DNA of 49,179 bases, taken from an uncultured Bacteroidales bacterium (GTDB taxonomy: Bacteria; Bacteroidota; Bacteroidia; Bacteroidales; UBA932). A model generated the notes under the pieces. It was not told the DNA's origin, made no database searches, and worked only from the letters and a program-made list of their open reading frames with translations. Positions 24,771-34,336 of this stretch are shown one piece after another (position 1 is the first letter of the stretch; every line of letters begins with the position of its first letter). Location of the stretch: the NCBI GenBank assembly GCA_944326385.1, contig CALVDT010000098.1, positions 1 through 49,179 of the forward strand, read 5' to 3'. Both the position numbers and the translations under genes were made by a program.

Positions 24771-25139
24771 ATGGAACAAGGCAGTCAGAAGAAGAGAGCT
24801 GTAGTCAGTTATGAGAACATGTCGGAAGAGTTGGCTGCAGCATTCGCAGAGAAATATCCAAAAGGTTTTTCGGACTATCTTCCGGATCTTCTTAAATATG
24901 ACAAACCTGACGGGACATCGTTTTACGCCGTTACAGTGGAGATACCTTCCGCCATTTATCTGGTGAAGATCAAAGTCAAGACAGACGATGCGGAGGACAT
25001 AGAAAGATGGCTTGACGGAGATGACGACGATGACGATGAAGTATCAGGAAATGCCGGGGACGGGACAGATCTCCCGGATGACAATATAGCCCAGTATGCA
25101 TCATCGGATGACGATGCTTCTGATTCGGATCTGGAATAA
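24771..25139 (+). CDS. Small protein with Asp-rich acidic tail, function unknown
   Basis: 122 residues. The first 85 form a compact alpha/beta-looking domain (VSYENMSEELAAAFAEKYPK, DYLPDLLKYDKPDG, TSFYAVTVEIPSAIYLVKIK). The last ~35 are extremely acidic, with a run of six Asp followed by DDNIAQYASSDDDASDSDLE. A ribosome site AGGAAAG lies ahead of the ATG. Many Bacteroidetes genomes carry a similar small gene, from memory, with no assigned function. The acidic tail could bind a basic partner or metal ions, or mimic nucleic acid; none of this is shown. The ClC gene follows by 44 bases. Confidence 0.8.
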   Translation: MEQGSQKKRAVVSYENMSEELAAAFAEKYPKGFSDYLPDLLKYDKPDGTSFYAVTVEIPSAIYLVKIKVKTDDAEDIERWLDGDDDDDDEVSGNAGDGTDLPDDNIAQYASSDDDASDSDLE

Positions 25140-25183
25140 AAACCGGAATGACAGAGAGAAAAGAAAGGAAATAGCAGCATATC

Positions 25184-26980
25184 TTGAAAACAGACAAAAG
25201 GACCGGTCATTTTTTCGCGTTCTTCAGACGCTCGCTGCAGAAATTGTCAGAAAAGGATCAAGTCCTGATCCTGTCACTTGCTGTGGGCATTTTCTGCGGT
25301 CTGGCTTCAGTCCTGCTCAAGGTTTCCATAGAGACGATCCATCATTCGCTGACATCGTGGTTCGGCGGACGTTTCAACTATAATTTCCTGTACCTGATCT
25401 ATCCGGGAGTAGGTATGCTCCTGTCGATGCTCTTTGTCCGGTATGTCATCAAGGACAATATCGGCCACGGGGTTACGAAGGTACTGGTCGCCGTATCTAA
25501 AAACGAGTCGAAGATCAAGCCGCACAACATGTGGTCTTCGCTTGTGGCAAGTTCCGTGACTATCGGATTCGGAGGTTCGGTCGGTGCCGAGGCGCCTATA
25601 GTCTATACCGGCGCCGCCATCGGATCCAATATAGGACGCAAGATGGGGCTTTCGTACAAGAACATCACGATTCTGCTCGGGTGCGGTGCCGCCGGTGCGG
25701 TAGCGGGGATTTTCAAGGCTCCTCTCGCAGGTGTCCTTTTCACGCTTGAGATACTCCTTTTCAACATATCGATGTCTTCGATATTGCCGCTGCTTCTGTC
25801 CACAGTGTCCGCAACGGTGATATCATATCTGTTTCTCGGGGATTCACTGCCATTCGAGTGCACGCTTTCTCCGTTCACGATGCGCAATATCCCTTTTTAT
25901 ATTGTGCTCGGGCTTTTCAGTGCAGCGTGTTCGATATACTTCACCAGGACCACACTGTGGCTTGAAGACAGGATTAAATCCATAGAAGGCCCCTTTACCA
26001 GATGGTTTTTCTCCGCTGCCTGTCTCGGGCTTCTGATCTTCCTCTTCCCTCCGCTTTACGGAGAAGGCTACGATTCCCTGTCAGTCCTGCTGAACGGCCG
26101 GGAGATCACGTTCGAGAGCAAGACTGTCCTCGGATTCTTCATGAATACTCCATGGACGATTCCGCTGTTTTTCCTGCTGATACTTCTGCTGAAAGTGTTC
26201 TCCATGTCCTTCACCAATGCCGGAGGCGGAGTAGGAGGTACCTTCGGACCTACACTCTTTGTCGGTGCGGTAGCCGGCTTCGTGCTTTCCAGGACAGTGA
26301 ATCTGCTCTTCGGGGGAAGCGGACTCCATGTCCCGGAGCAGAATTCGGTCCTCGTCGGCATGGCTGGACTGATGGCCGGTGTCATGCAGGCTCCGATGAC
26401 GGCCATATTCCTAATAGCAGAGATTTCGGGAGGATACGAGCTGCTGGTTCCGCTGATATTGACATCCACGATATCATTCGGCGCCACAAGAATGGTAGAG
26501 CAGTATTCGATTTATACCAAGCGTATAGCCAAGAAAGGGGAGCTGCTTACCCATGACAGCGACCAGGCAGTTCTGACTCTTCTTAAGACATCGGATCTGA
26601 TTGAATCCGACTTCACCCCTGTGAAGATAGATGCCACTCTCGGTGAACTGGTCGATGCCGTTTCCGAGTCCTCGAGGAATATCTTCCCCGTGGTGGACAC
26701 TCGGAAACATTTCCAGGGCTATGTCTCTCTGGAGGATATCAGGAAAGACATGTTCAAGAAAGACCTGTATGACAAGATGTATGTCTACAATTACATGAAA
26801 TCTTCGCCTGAATACGTCTATGTCGACGAGAAGATGGTCAGCGTGATGAAGAAGTTCGAGAAGACTGATGCCTGGAATCTGCCTGTGGTTGACCATTACA
26901 GGACCTATATAGGATTCGTGTCGAAATCCAAGATATTCTCGGCATACCGGAACCAGCTCAGGGAAGTGTCCCATGACTGA
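25184..26980 (+). CDS. ClC-type chloride channel or Cl-/H+ antiporter with CBS pair
   Basis: 598 residues. The membrane part is at about 25-440 with the ClC anion-pore motifs: GFGGSVGAEAPIVYTGA (the GxEGP-like loop, here with A in place of G and P kept as EAP), GCGAAGAVAGIFKAPLAGVLF and GGGVGGTFGPTLFVGAVAG. A CBS-domain pair closes the protein (LIESDFTPVKIDATLGEL onwards). The gating glutamate is present in GAEAP, which favours a coupled antiporter over a pure channel. The only possible start is TTG (25184), since a stop lies four codons upstream and no ATG is near. Confidence 0.88.
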   Translation: MKTDKRTGHFFAFFRRSLQKLSEKDQVLILSLAVGIFCGLASVLLKVSIETIHHSLTSWFGGRFNYNFLYLIYPGVGMLLSMLFVRYVIKDNIGHGVTKVLVAVSKNESKIKPHNMWSSLVASSVTIGFGGSVGAEAPIVYTGAAIGSNIGRKMGLSYKNITILLGCGAAGAVAGIFKAPLAGVLFTLEILLFNISMSSILPLLLSTVSATVISYLFLGDSLPFECTLSPFTMRNIPFYIVLGLFSAACSIYFTRTTLWLEDRIKSIEGPFTRWFFSAACLGLLIFLFPPLYGEGYDSLSVLLNGREITFESKTVLGFFMNTPWTIPLFFLLILLLKVFSMSFTNAGGGVGGTFGPTLFVGAVAGFVLSRTVNLLFGGSGLHVPEQNSVLVGMAGLMAGVMQAPMTAIFLIAEISGGYELLVPLILTSTISFGATRMVEQYSIYTKRIAKKGELLTHDSDQAVLTLLKTSDLIESDFTPVKIDATLGELVDAVSESSRNIFPVVDTRKHFQGYVSLEDIRKDMFKKDLYDKMYVYNYMKSSPEYVYVDEKMVSVMKKFEKTDAWNLPVVDHYRTYIGFVSKSKIFSAYRNQLREVSHD

Positions 26981-27019
26981 TGCCGGGCCATAACCATTGA
27001 TTGATAACATGACCGAATT

Positions 27020-29158
27020 ATGAAGAATCTGTATATCAAGACCATAGCCGACAGGCTCTCTATAGCTGAATGGCAGGTGGAAAACTGCATGAAACTTTTT
27101 GAAGACGGAGCAACCATCCCGTTCATCTGCCGCTACCGGAAGGAGAAGACAGGCGGTCTGGACGAAGTGGCTGTCGCGGAGATAAGACATTGGACTGATG
27201 TGTTTTCCGAAATGGAAAAGAGGAAGGAATCCATATTGTCCACCATATCCGAGGCCGGAAAGCTGACAGAAGAGCTTGAAGCCGCCATCGGGGCATGTGT
27301 GGATTCAAGGGAACTGGAGGATATTTATCTTCCTTTCCGGCCTAAGAGGCGGACACGTGCGACAGTTGCGAAGGAAGCCGGTCTGGAACCTCTTGCCGAC
27401 GGGATTTACGGCTTGTCTGTCTCCGATCCGGAGAAGGAAGCCGGGAAATATGTGAATGACAAGGTCCACAGTGCCGAGGAGGCTTTGTCCGGGGCAAGGG
27501 ATATAATTGCAGAGAGGATCAACGAGACCGCATCCGTCCGCGAGACTGTCCGGGGAATCCTGCGCACAAGGCGTCTGGTGTCACGTCCTGGAAAGAATGC
27601 AGGCACTCCTGAAGCACAGAAATACAAAGGCTATTTCAATTTCTCGGAGCCTCTTGCCCATATTGCCTCGCACCGGCTGCTTGCGGTCCTCCGTGCTGAA
27701 GACGAGGGGGTGCTGAGCCTTAAGATAGACGCTGATCCGGAGAAATGCGGGAACAAACTCTATTATGATTTCTGCCATGAAAGAAAATATCCGGACAGGA
27801 AACTCGGAGAACAGATACGTGCAGCCATAGATGATGCATACAAACGTCTGCTCGAGCCTTCGATATCGAACGAAGTCATACGGGAGGCAAAGGAAAAGGC
27901 TGATGTCGAGTCGATAAAGGTATTCGGGGAAAATCTCAGGCAGCTTCTGCTGGCACCGCCGGTAGGACAGAAGAGGGTACTTGCGATTGATCCGGGATTC
28001 AGGACCGGCTGCAAGGTCGTCTGTCTGGATTCCTCGGGCAATCTGCTGCATTATGAAACCATATTCCCGCACCCTCCGGCCAGCGAGAAAGTGAAATCTA
28101 TCCGTGCAGTGTCGGAAATGATCGACAAGTACGATATCGAGGTAATAGCCATTGGAAACGGTACAGCAGGACGCGAGACCGAGGAATTCATCAGACGGGT
28201 CCCCAAGCCTTCATCCGTGAAGGTCTTTCAGGTAAGCGAAGACGGGGCGTCTGTGTATTCGGCATCCGACGTGGCCAGGGAGGAGTTTCCCGATTACGAT
28301 GTGACTGTCAGGGGTGCGGTCTCTATCGGACGCCGGCTCATGGATCCGCTTGCCGAACTGGTGAAGATAGATCCGAAGTCCCTCGGAGTCGGACAGTATC
28401 AGCACGATGTGGATCAGACGCTTCTGAAAGAGCAGCTTGACAACACCGTGGAAAGCTGTGTGAACAGCGTTGGCGTGAACCTGAACACAGCAAGCCGCCA
28501 CCTTTTGAGCTATGTTTCGGGCATAGGTCCGGCACTTGCCGACAACATAATCCAGTACAGGACAGAGAACGGGGCCTTCAGGTCCAGGACCGAGCTGAAG
28601 AATGTCAGACGGTTGGGAGACAAGGCTTTCGAACAGTGCGCCGGTTTCCTGCGGATTCCGGATGCGGAAAATCCGCTGGACAATTCCGCGGTGCATCCGG
28701 AAGCTTACCATATCGTAGAGAAAATGGCAGGAAGCCTGGGTGTGACAGCAAAGCAGCTTGTGGCTAATGCTGAGCTTTGCTCGAAACTCCATGCGGAGGA
28801 TTTCATAGAGCAGGATTTCGGACTGCCTACCATCCACGACATACTAAAGGAACTTGTGAAACCGGGACGCGATCCGAGGGAAAGCGCCGCCGAGTTCTCA
28901 TTCTCTGAGGATATCCATACTATTGACGACCTTGCAGCAGGAATGGAACTCCCCGGAATCGTGACAAACATCACGGCATTCGGGGCTTTCGTGGATATAG
29001 GAATAAAGCAGAACGGCCTTATCCATGTCTCGCAGATGGGTAAGGGACGGAGAGTGGACAATCCTGCAGCAGTGCTTAAACTCCATCAGCATGTCATTGT
29101 AGAAGTGCTTTCAGTCGATACTGACCGCAACAGGATATCCTTGCGGCTGAAATCATGA
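27020..29158 (+). CDS. tex: Tex-family RNA-binding transcription accessory protein
   Basis: 712 residues, in line with Tex proteins. The N-terminal helix bundle has CRYRKEKTGGLDEVAVAEIR. The YqgF-like RNase H fold holds VLAIDPGFRTGCKVVCLDSS. Helix-hairpin-helix motifs include NTASRHLLSYVSGIGPALAD. The C-terminal S1 domain reads GIVTNITAFGAFVDIGIKQN then GLIHVSQM. It acts on nucleic acid during transcription, and related proteins rescue stalled ribosomes or polymerases. It lies 39 bases after the ClC gene and 22 before the Wzi gene, all in one direction, but the three do not obviously share a pathway. Confidence 0.94.
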   Translation: MKNLYIKTIADRLSIAEWQVENCMKLFEDGATIPFICRYRKEKTGGLDEVAVAEIRHWTDVFSEMEKRKESILSTISEAGKLTEELEAAIGACVDSRELEDIYLPFRPKRRTRATVAKEAGLEPLADGIYGLSVSDPEKEAGKYVNDKVHSAEEALSGARDIIAERINETASVRETVRGILRTRRLVSRPGKNAGTPEAQKYKGYFNFSEPLAHIASHRLLAVLRAEDEGVLSLKIDADPEKCGNKLYYDFCHERKYPDRKLGEQIRAAIDDAYKRLLEPSISNEVIREAKEKADVESIKVFGENLRQLLLAPPVGQKRVLAIDPGFRTGCKVVCLDSSGNLLHYETIFPHPPASEKVKSIRAVSEMIDKYDIEVIAIGNGTAGRETEEFIRRVPKPSSVKVFQVSEDGASVYSASDVAREEFPDYDVTVRGAVSIGRRLMDPLAELVKIDPKSLGVGQYQHDVDQTLLKEQLDNTVESCVNSVGVNLNTASRHLLSYVSGIGPALADNIIQYRTENGAFRSRTELKNVRRLGDKAFEQCAGFLRIPDAENPLDNSAVHPEAYHIVEKMAGSLGVTAKQLVANAELCSKLHAEDFIEQDFGLPTIHDILKELVKPGRDPRESAAEFSFSEDIHTIDDLAAGMELPGIVTNITAFGAFVDIGIKQNGLIHVSQMGKGRRVDNPAAVLKLHQHVIVEVLSVDTDRNRISLRLKS

Positions 29159-29180
29159 CCTGCTGAATAAACTGACTCGG

Positions 29181-30656
29181 ATGAAAAGGTTGAGACTGAT
29201 ATTGTCGGTCGCCGTGGCGGCCATGCTGCAGGTGCATGCATCTGCGCAGAGCTGCAGCATAGACTGGGATGTCTCCCTGTACGGGACAGGGGCCACAGGG
29301 AAGACCCTGCCTTTTTGGGCCGTCACGAACAAGACAGGAATGATCCCGGATGCCCACAGCGCCATTCTGGAGGCTGATGCCGGGTTCTCGTACAGCTCCG
29401 GAAAGACCGGTCTGGACTTATGGTCAGGTTTCAGGCTGTCGGGCAATATGCATCCTTCTGCCGCTCCTGTCTGCCGCGGAATGGTCAATGAACTTTATGC
29501 CGGCATCGGCTGGAAGAAGTTGAGACTAGATCTCGGGATGATCGACAGGGAATGCCTGTATGACGGGTTGTCCCTGACCGGCGGAGATATAGTCTGGTCC
29601 GGAAATGCCAGGGCTTTGCCTGGCTACAATCTGCAGATCGAGTATTTCGCGGTCCCGGGAACGAAAGGGATCTTTTCCATAAAGGCCAATTATGCCGACT
29701 ACAGGTTTATCGGTGAGAGATATGTGCGGAATGCTTATCTGCACAACAAGTCACTGTTCTTCAAGTTCCGCCTCCATCCCAGGGTGCATCTCCAGCTCGG
29801 TCTGGAGCAATGGTCGGTTTGGGGCGGTGTTTCACCTGTGAATGGCCGCCAGCCGCAGTCCTTCAAGGACTATCTGAGGGTGGTATGCGGATTGAGCGGA
29901 GGAAGCGATGCGACAGAAAGCGATCAGATAAATGTGCTTGGCGACCACAGAGGACGCGAGCTGATACAGATAGACTGGACAGCAGATGCCTTTACCATGT
30001 CTTTTGCCCACGACATACCGTTCGATGACGGCTCCGGCATGGGATTCCAGAACTTTCCGGACGGAGTCAATACCATATCGTTCTCTTTCAACGGAAAAGA
30101 CAAATGGGTTTCCGATATCCTGTACGAATTTGTATATACCAAATGCCAGTCCGGCCCTTATCATGATACCGGAGACGATCCTTCGAGACAGGATGAGGAA
30201 TGGCATGTACTTGGAGGCAATGACAATTATTTCAACAACGGTGAATACCGCTCGGGATGGACCAGTTACGGCAAGACAATAGGACTGCCGCTGTTCACTC
30301 CCATGCCTGCTGACGGAAACGGCCTTGTGCTCGGGGTCTGCAACAACAGGGTATCGGCCCATCACATCGGACTTGCAGGAAAGCTGGCAAGGAAGATCCC
30401 CTACCGGTTCAAGGCCACATATTCGAGGAACTATGGAAGATATTCGCAGCAAGGCCTGTACGCTGAATTTTTCGGGACCGTACCGGAGCAGTTGTCCATG
30501 GCGCTTGAAGTGGATTTCCCTCTCTTTTCAAAGAGGTTCCCGATAGCATTGTCGACAGGCATCTACGTGGATGCCGGAGAACTTTACGGGGATAATTTCG
30601 GCATTACATTGAAATTGTCCTATACCGGGAAATATTTTTCCGGAGATAACAGATAG
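29181..30656 (+). CDS. Capsule-assembly Wzi-family outer-membrane protein
   Basis: 491 residues beginning with a signal peptide (MKRLRLILSVAVAAMLQVHA, cut near SAQS). The rest alternates short amphipathic strands typical of an 18-strand beta-barrel, with Wzi-like stretches such as LPFWAVTNKTGMIPD, GYNLQIEYFAVPGTKG and SFKDYLRVVCGLSGGSDA. The C-terminus ends FGITLKLSYTGKYFSG, with the aromatic barrel-closing pattern. Wzi anchors group 1 capsule to the surface. It is followed by two genes for UDP-uronic acid supply, which supports a role in surface polysaccharide. Confidence 0.85.
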   Translation: MKRLRLILSVAVAAMLQVHASAQSCSIDWDVSLYGTGATGKTLPFWAVTNKTGMIPDAHSAILEADAGFSYSSGKTGLDLWSGFRLSGNMHPSAAPVCRGMVNELYAGIGWKKLRLDLGMIDRECLYDGLSLTGGDIVWSGNARALPGYNLQIEYFAVPGTKGIFSIKANYADYRFIGERYVRNAYLHNKSLFFKFRLHPRVHLQLGLEQWSVWGGVSPVNGRQPQSFKDYLRVVCGLSGGSDATESDQINVLGDHRGRELIQIDWTADAFTMSFAHDIPFDDGSGMGFQNFPDGVNTISFSFNGKDKWVSDILYEFVYTKCQSGPYHDTGDDPSRQDEEWHVLGGNDNYFNNGEYRSGWTSYGKTIGLPLFTPMPADGNGLVLGVCNNRVSAHHIGLAGKLARKIPYRFKATYSRNYGRYSQQGLYAEFFGTVPEQLSMALEVDFPLFSKRFPIALSTGIYVDAGELYGDNFGITLKLSYTGKYFSGDNR

Positions 30657-30660
30657 AGCC

Positions 30661-31728
30661 ATGAAGATACTTGTCACAGGAGCAGCAGGATTCATAGGGG
30701 CGCATCTCACGGAGGCTCTGCTGAGAAAAGCCGGAGGTGTCGAGATCACAGGTCTCGACAGTCTCGACAGCTGTTATGACGTCAACCTGAAGGAATACCG
30801 GCTGAAACGGATTGCCGCACTGGCCGGGGAAATTGATGCAGGATGGAGATTCATCAAGGGAGATATCACGGATGCATCTGTAGTGTCGGATGTCTTCAGG
30901 CAGACAAGCCCTGATATCGTGGTGAATCTGGCGGCACAGGCAGGAGTCCGCAGGAGCATCAGTGATCCTGAACCGTATATCGGGACAAACATAACCGGAT
31001 TCTACAATATACTCGAGGCCTGCCGCCACTCATATGACGGAGGCCGGAACGGTGTACGTCACCTGCTCTACGCTTCGAGCTCATCCGTATATGGAGAAAA
31101 TCCCGCAGTCCCTTACCGGACAAGCGACAGGACCGACTTTCCCGTGTCACTTTATGCCGCCACAAAAAAATGCGACGAGATCCTGGCCTATTCCTATGCC
31201 GGACTTTACGGCATACCGTCCACGGGCATCAGGTTCTTCACTGTCTACGGACCTGCCGGACGTCCCGACATGGCATATTTCCGGTTTACCGACCAGCTTG
31301 TCAAGGGCAGGAAAATCAATCTGTACAATTACGGCAAATGTGTCAGGGATTTCACATATATCGATGACATTGTCGAAGGACTGATGCGTGTCATTCCAGC
31401 CTCACCGGAATGGGCCAGGGGAGAAAACGGGCAGAAGATACCGCCATACAGGCTGTACAACCTCGGGAACGGTCATCCGGCAAGTCTTGCAGATTTCGTG
31501 AAGATACTTCAGGAGGAACTCTCTGCCGCCGGTGTACTGCCGGAAGGATACGATATCGGGGAAAGGATCGAGATGCTTCCCATGCAGTCCGGTGACGTCA
31601 CTGTCTCGTATTCCGACATATCGGCATTCGAGGCGGATTTCGGTTTCAGACCTGAGACATCCCTGCGGACAGGACTCCGCAGATTTGCAGAATGGTACAA
31701 GGAATATTATTTCGGAAAACGGATATGA
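30661..31728 (+). CDS. NAD-dependent epimerase, probably UDP-glucuronate 4-epimerase
   Basis: 355 residues of extended SDR fold. The NAD motif is [13 protein letters not shown], and the catalytic Y165-x3-K169 sits in [12 protein letters not shown] with serines at SSSSVYGE upstream. The stretch [20 protein letters not shown] followed by [16 protein letters not shown] is characteristic of the UDP-glucuronate 4-epimerase branch, which makes UDP-galacturonate. The next gene makes UDP-glucuronate, the expected substrate. It starts 4 bases after the Wzi gene and its stop overlaps the next ATG (ATGA at 31725-31728). Confidence 0.87.
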   Translation: MKILVTGAAGFIGAHLTEALLRKAGGVEITGLDSLDSCYDVNLKEYRLKRIAALAGEIDAGWRFIKGDITDASVVSDVFRQTSPDIVVNLAAQAGVRRSISDPEPYIGTNITGFYNILEACRHSYDGGRNGVRHLLYASSSSVYGENPAVPYRTSDRTDFPVSLYAATKKCDEILAYSYAGLYGIPSTGIRFFTVYGPAGRPDMAYFRFTDQLVKGRKINLYNYGKCVRDFTYIDDIVEGLMRVIPASPEWARGENGQKIPPYRLYNLGNGHPASLADFVKILQEELSAAGVLPEGYDIGERIEMLPMQSGDVTVSYSDISAFEADFGFRPETSLRTGLRRFAEWYKEYYFGKRI

Positions 31729-33041
31729 ACATGAATATTGCAGTAGCCGGGACTGGATATGTGGGACTTTCGCTTGCAGTCCTGCTCTCGCAGCACAACA
31801 AAGTCACGGCGGTGGACATAGTCCCGGAAAAGACCGCCATGATCAACTCGGGCAAGTCCCCGGTACAGGATGACTATATCGAGAAATATCTCTCGGAAAG
31901 GAATCTCGACCTGAGAGCGACAACGGATGGTGCCGAAGCCTACAGGAATGCCGATTTTGTCGTGATAGCCGCTCCCACGAATTATGATCCGGTGAAGAAT
32001 TATTTCGACACCAGCCATGTGGAGGAGGTGATCAGTCTCGTACTGTCAGTCAATCCGGACGCGGTAATGGTCATCAAGAGCACTGTCCCGGTGGGCTTCT
32101 GCCGCAGCATGTATGTCAAATATGCCCGGAAGTTCAAGTCTTCAGGTGAAAGCGGGAAAAAGCTGAATCTGCTTTTCTCTCCTGAATTCCTGAGAGAAAG
32201 CAAAGCCCTTTATGACAATCTTTATCCGTCAAGAATAATAGTAGGCTATCCGGAGGTGAACGCGGGCCCCGATGAGGAGAATGAGGCCATAATGGAGGTC
32301 ACCGGCAAAGGACTGAAGGAGGCGGCCTGGAAATTCGCGGCCCTCCTGCAGGAAGGCGCCCTGAGGCCGGATATCCCGACACTGTTCATGGAACTGAAGG
32401 AAGCGGAGGCAGTCAAGCTGTTCGCAAACACTTATCTGGCTCTGAGAGTCTCGTATTTCAATGAACTTGACACATACGCGGAACTGAAAGGCATGGATAC
32501 CAAAGCCATTATAGAAGGAGTGTGTCTCGATCCGAGGATAGGCAGCCATTACAACAATCCTTCATTCGGCTATGGCGGTTACTGCCTGCCGAAAGATGCA
32601 AAGCAGCTTCTGGCAAATTATCAGGATGTTCCGGAGAATCTGATCGAGGCCATAGTGGAGAGCAACAGGACCAGGAAGGACTTCATAGCTGAACGGGTTC
32701 TGGAAAAGGCCGGTTATCGTGCTGCGGGCAGCGAATGGAACAGGAACAGTGAACGCGATGCCGTGATCGGCGTTTACCGTCTGACCATGAAATCGAATTC
32801 CGACAATTTCCGCCAGAGTTCCATCCAGGGAGTCATGAAGCGGATCAAGGCCAAAGGGGTGACTGTCATAGTGTATGAACCGTCACTCGAAGACGGTTCG
32901 AAATTCTACGGAAGCGAGGTGGTGAACGATTTGTCCGAGTTCAAGGCCAGAAGCCAGTGCATCATCGCCAACAGGTATGATCCGGTTCTCGATGATGTGA
33001 AGGACAAGGTCTATACGAGAGACATATTCCGACGGGACTGA
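31725..33041 (+). CDS. ugd: UDP-glucose 6-dehydrogenase
   Basis: Oxidises UDP-glucose to UDP-glucuronate using two NAD. 438 residues from ATG 31725 ([20 protein letters not shown]), coupled to the epimerase by a 4-base overlap. The N-terminal Rossmann motif is GTGYVG, followed by [11 protein letters not shown] and [20 protein letters not shown]. The catalytic cysteine is C287 in [14 protein letters not shown], and the C-terminal domain has [17 protein letters not shown]. The gene ends directly against the convergent birA with no spacer. The Wzi-epimerase-Ugd set supplies uronic acid precursors, but no glycosyltransferase or flippase is in view. Confidence 0.94.
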   Translation: MNMNIAVAGTGYVGLSLAVLLSQHNKVTAVDIVPEKTAMINSGKSPVQDDYIEKYLSERNLDLRATTDGAEAYRNADFVVIAAPTNYDPVKNYFDTSHVEEVISLVLSVNPDAVMVIKSTVPVGFCRSMYVKYARKFKSSGESGKKLNLLFSPEFLRESKALYDNLYPSRIIVGYPEVNAGPDEENEAIMEVTGKGLKEAAWKFAALLQEGALRPDIPTLFMELKEAEAVKLFANTYLALRVSYFNELDTYAELKGMDTKAIIEGVCLDPRIGSHYNNPSFGYGGYCLPKDAKQLLANYQDVPENLIEAIVESNRTRKDFIAERVLEKAGYRAAGSEWNRNSERDAVIGVYRLTMKSNSDNFRQSSIQGVMKRIKAKGVTVIVYEPSLEDGSKFYGSEVVNDLSEFKARSQCIIANRYDPVLDDVKDKVYTRDIFRRD

Positions 33042-33878
33042 TTATCGGATGATATAGGCTATCTCCTTGAATCCGAACTGTTTCATTTCTCCAGACTCGA
33101 GTTCTACAAGAAGCAGCCCGTTTTCCGTGACGCCTGTTATCCTGCCTTTGAAGACCGGGTAAGGCGAGTCATCTTGGCCGCAGCCGGCAACAGGATCGGC
33201 AGGGAGATATGCCGGACGTCCTGAAAGATCAGCGAACAGGGCCGTTTCACCGCTCCGGTAAAGCAGGGACTCATATTCCTGGCGGAGGGTCTCCATGCCG
33301 CCGAGGTCCCGCAGCCTTGAGATCTCTTCCGCAAAGAAATCCATGAAACGTACCAGAAGCGCATCAGTATCGTATTTCTTCCCGCTGCATCGGCGCATGG
33401 AGACGGGATTCGGCAGATCTGCCGGAAATGTCACCTGATTTACATTGAGCCCTATTCCGACTATGGATGTCTTCAGCCATTTTCCTTCGAGGGTGTTCTC
33501 CACAAGCATTCCGGATATTTTCCGGTTGCCGACATAGATGTCATTCGGCCATTTTATCCTGGCATCTATCCCATAAGCCTCGAGGAGCCGGCATTGTGCG
33601 AGTGTGGCCGTTTCGGAAATCATGAACTGGTCGGTGGCCTTAATTTGAGGAAAATCCTTTCCGCTGTCGGCAGCCGTAGTGTCAAAGCGGAGGAATATGC
33701 TGAAGGTCAGGTTAAGGTCTGCGTCGGAAATCCATCTGTTCCCTTTCTGTCCGCGGCCTGCTGTCTGGCATCTGGCAGCGATGACTGACAAATTGTCAAG
33801 GCTGTCTGCACGTCTTGCGGCTTCACTGTTGGTCGAATCGAGGGTCTCATACCATATTATGTCATGCTTGTGTTCCAT
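33042..33878 (-). CDS. birA: Biotin--[acetyl-CoA-carboxylase] ligase
   Basis: Attaches biotin to carboxyl-carrier proteins through biotinyl-5'-AMP. 278 residues from ATG 33878 (MEHKHDIIWYETLDSTNSEA). It has the ligase core with TLDSTNSEA, GRGQKGNRWISDADLNLTFS (the RG-GR-G-W biotin loop variant), IKWPNDIYVGNRKISGMLVE and VGIGLNVNQ. It lacks the N-terminal DNA-binding domain of E. coli BirA, so it is a ligase only. The C-terminal SH3-like domain is short. It is divergent from rsfS and convergent with ugd. Confidence 0.92.
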   Translation of the reverse strand: MEHKHDIIWYETLDSTNSEAARRADSLDNLSVIAARCQTAGRGQKGNRWISDADLNLTFSIFLRFDTTAADSGKDFPQIKATDQFMISETATLAQCRLLEAYGIDARIKWPNDIYVGNRKISGMLVENTLEGKWLKTSIVGIGLNVNQVTFPADLPNPVSMRRCSGKKYDTDALLVRFMDFFAEEISRLRDLGGMETLRQEYESLLYRSGETALFADLSGRPAYLPADPVAGCGQDDSPYPVFKGRITGVTENGLLLVELESGEMKQFGFKEIAYIIR

Positions 33879-33905
33879 TGGTGCGGATTTTGAGTATAAA
33901 TTCAC

Positions 33906-33913
33906 TATATTTG
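33906..33913 (+). promoter_or_regulatory. rsfS-ftsH promoter -7 element
   Basis: TATATTTG followed by CAAAATT, about 20 bases ahead of ATG 33936. No TTTG lies at the usual distance; one at 33889-33892 is only 13 bases away. Confidence 0.5.
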
Positions 33914-33935
33914 CAAAATTAATTTAAAACAACGG

Positions 33936-34292
33936 ATGAACAATAACGAAATCAAGGTCATTGCCGATGCGATGCTTGAAAAGAAGGGACAGGATGTCGT
34001 TTCTCTTGATCTGAGGAACATAGGAACCGCCATTTCCGATTATTTCATCGTCTGCAATGCTGATTCCACTACCAATGTCGATGCCATAGCGGACAATATT
34101 GAAGAAAGGATGATTGAAAAATGCGGCAGGAAAGTCCTCCGCTCACAAGGACGCGAGAATTCATTCTGGATTATTCTCGACTATGGCGATATGGTTGTAC
34201 ATGTTTTCCAGACTCAGTACAGGGAATTCTACAGGCTCGAAGACCTGTGGGGCGATGCTGAGCGGACGGTATTCCGGGAAGAACAGGAGTAG
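33936..34292 (+). CDS. rsfS: Ribosome silencing factor RsfS
   Basis: Binds uL14 on the large subunit and blocks subunit joining in starvation. 118 residues, complete for the family: VIADAMLEKKGQDVVSLDLR, ISDYFIVCNADSTTNVDAIA, LRSQGRENSFWIILDYGDMV and VHVFQTQYREFYRLEDLWGD. First gene of rsfS-ftsH-cdsA, 44 bases before ftsH, an order often seen in Bacteroidetes. Confidence 0.94.
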   Translation: MNNNEIKVIADAMLEKKGQDVVSLDLRNIGTAISDYFIVCNADSTTNVDAIADNIEERMIEKCGRKVLRSQGRENSFWIILDYGDMVVHVFQTQYREFYRLEDLWGDAERTVFREEQE

Positions 34293-34336
34293 GCACCGGA
34301 ATTCCATGACATGTTTTCACAATATTTCTGACGATA

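Noticed and set aside
25139-25184. Translational fusion of the acidic-tail protein with the ClC gene
   Set aside because: In-frame stop codons separate them, and the ClC frame has its own TTG start after a TAG at 25172-25174.
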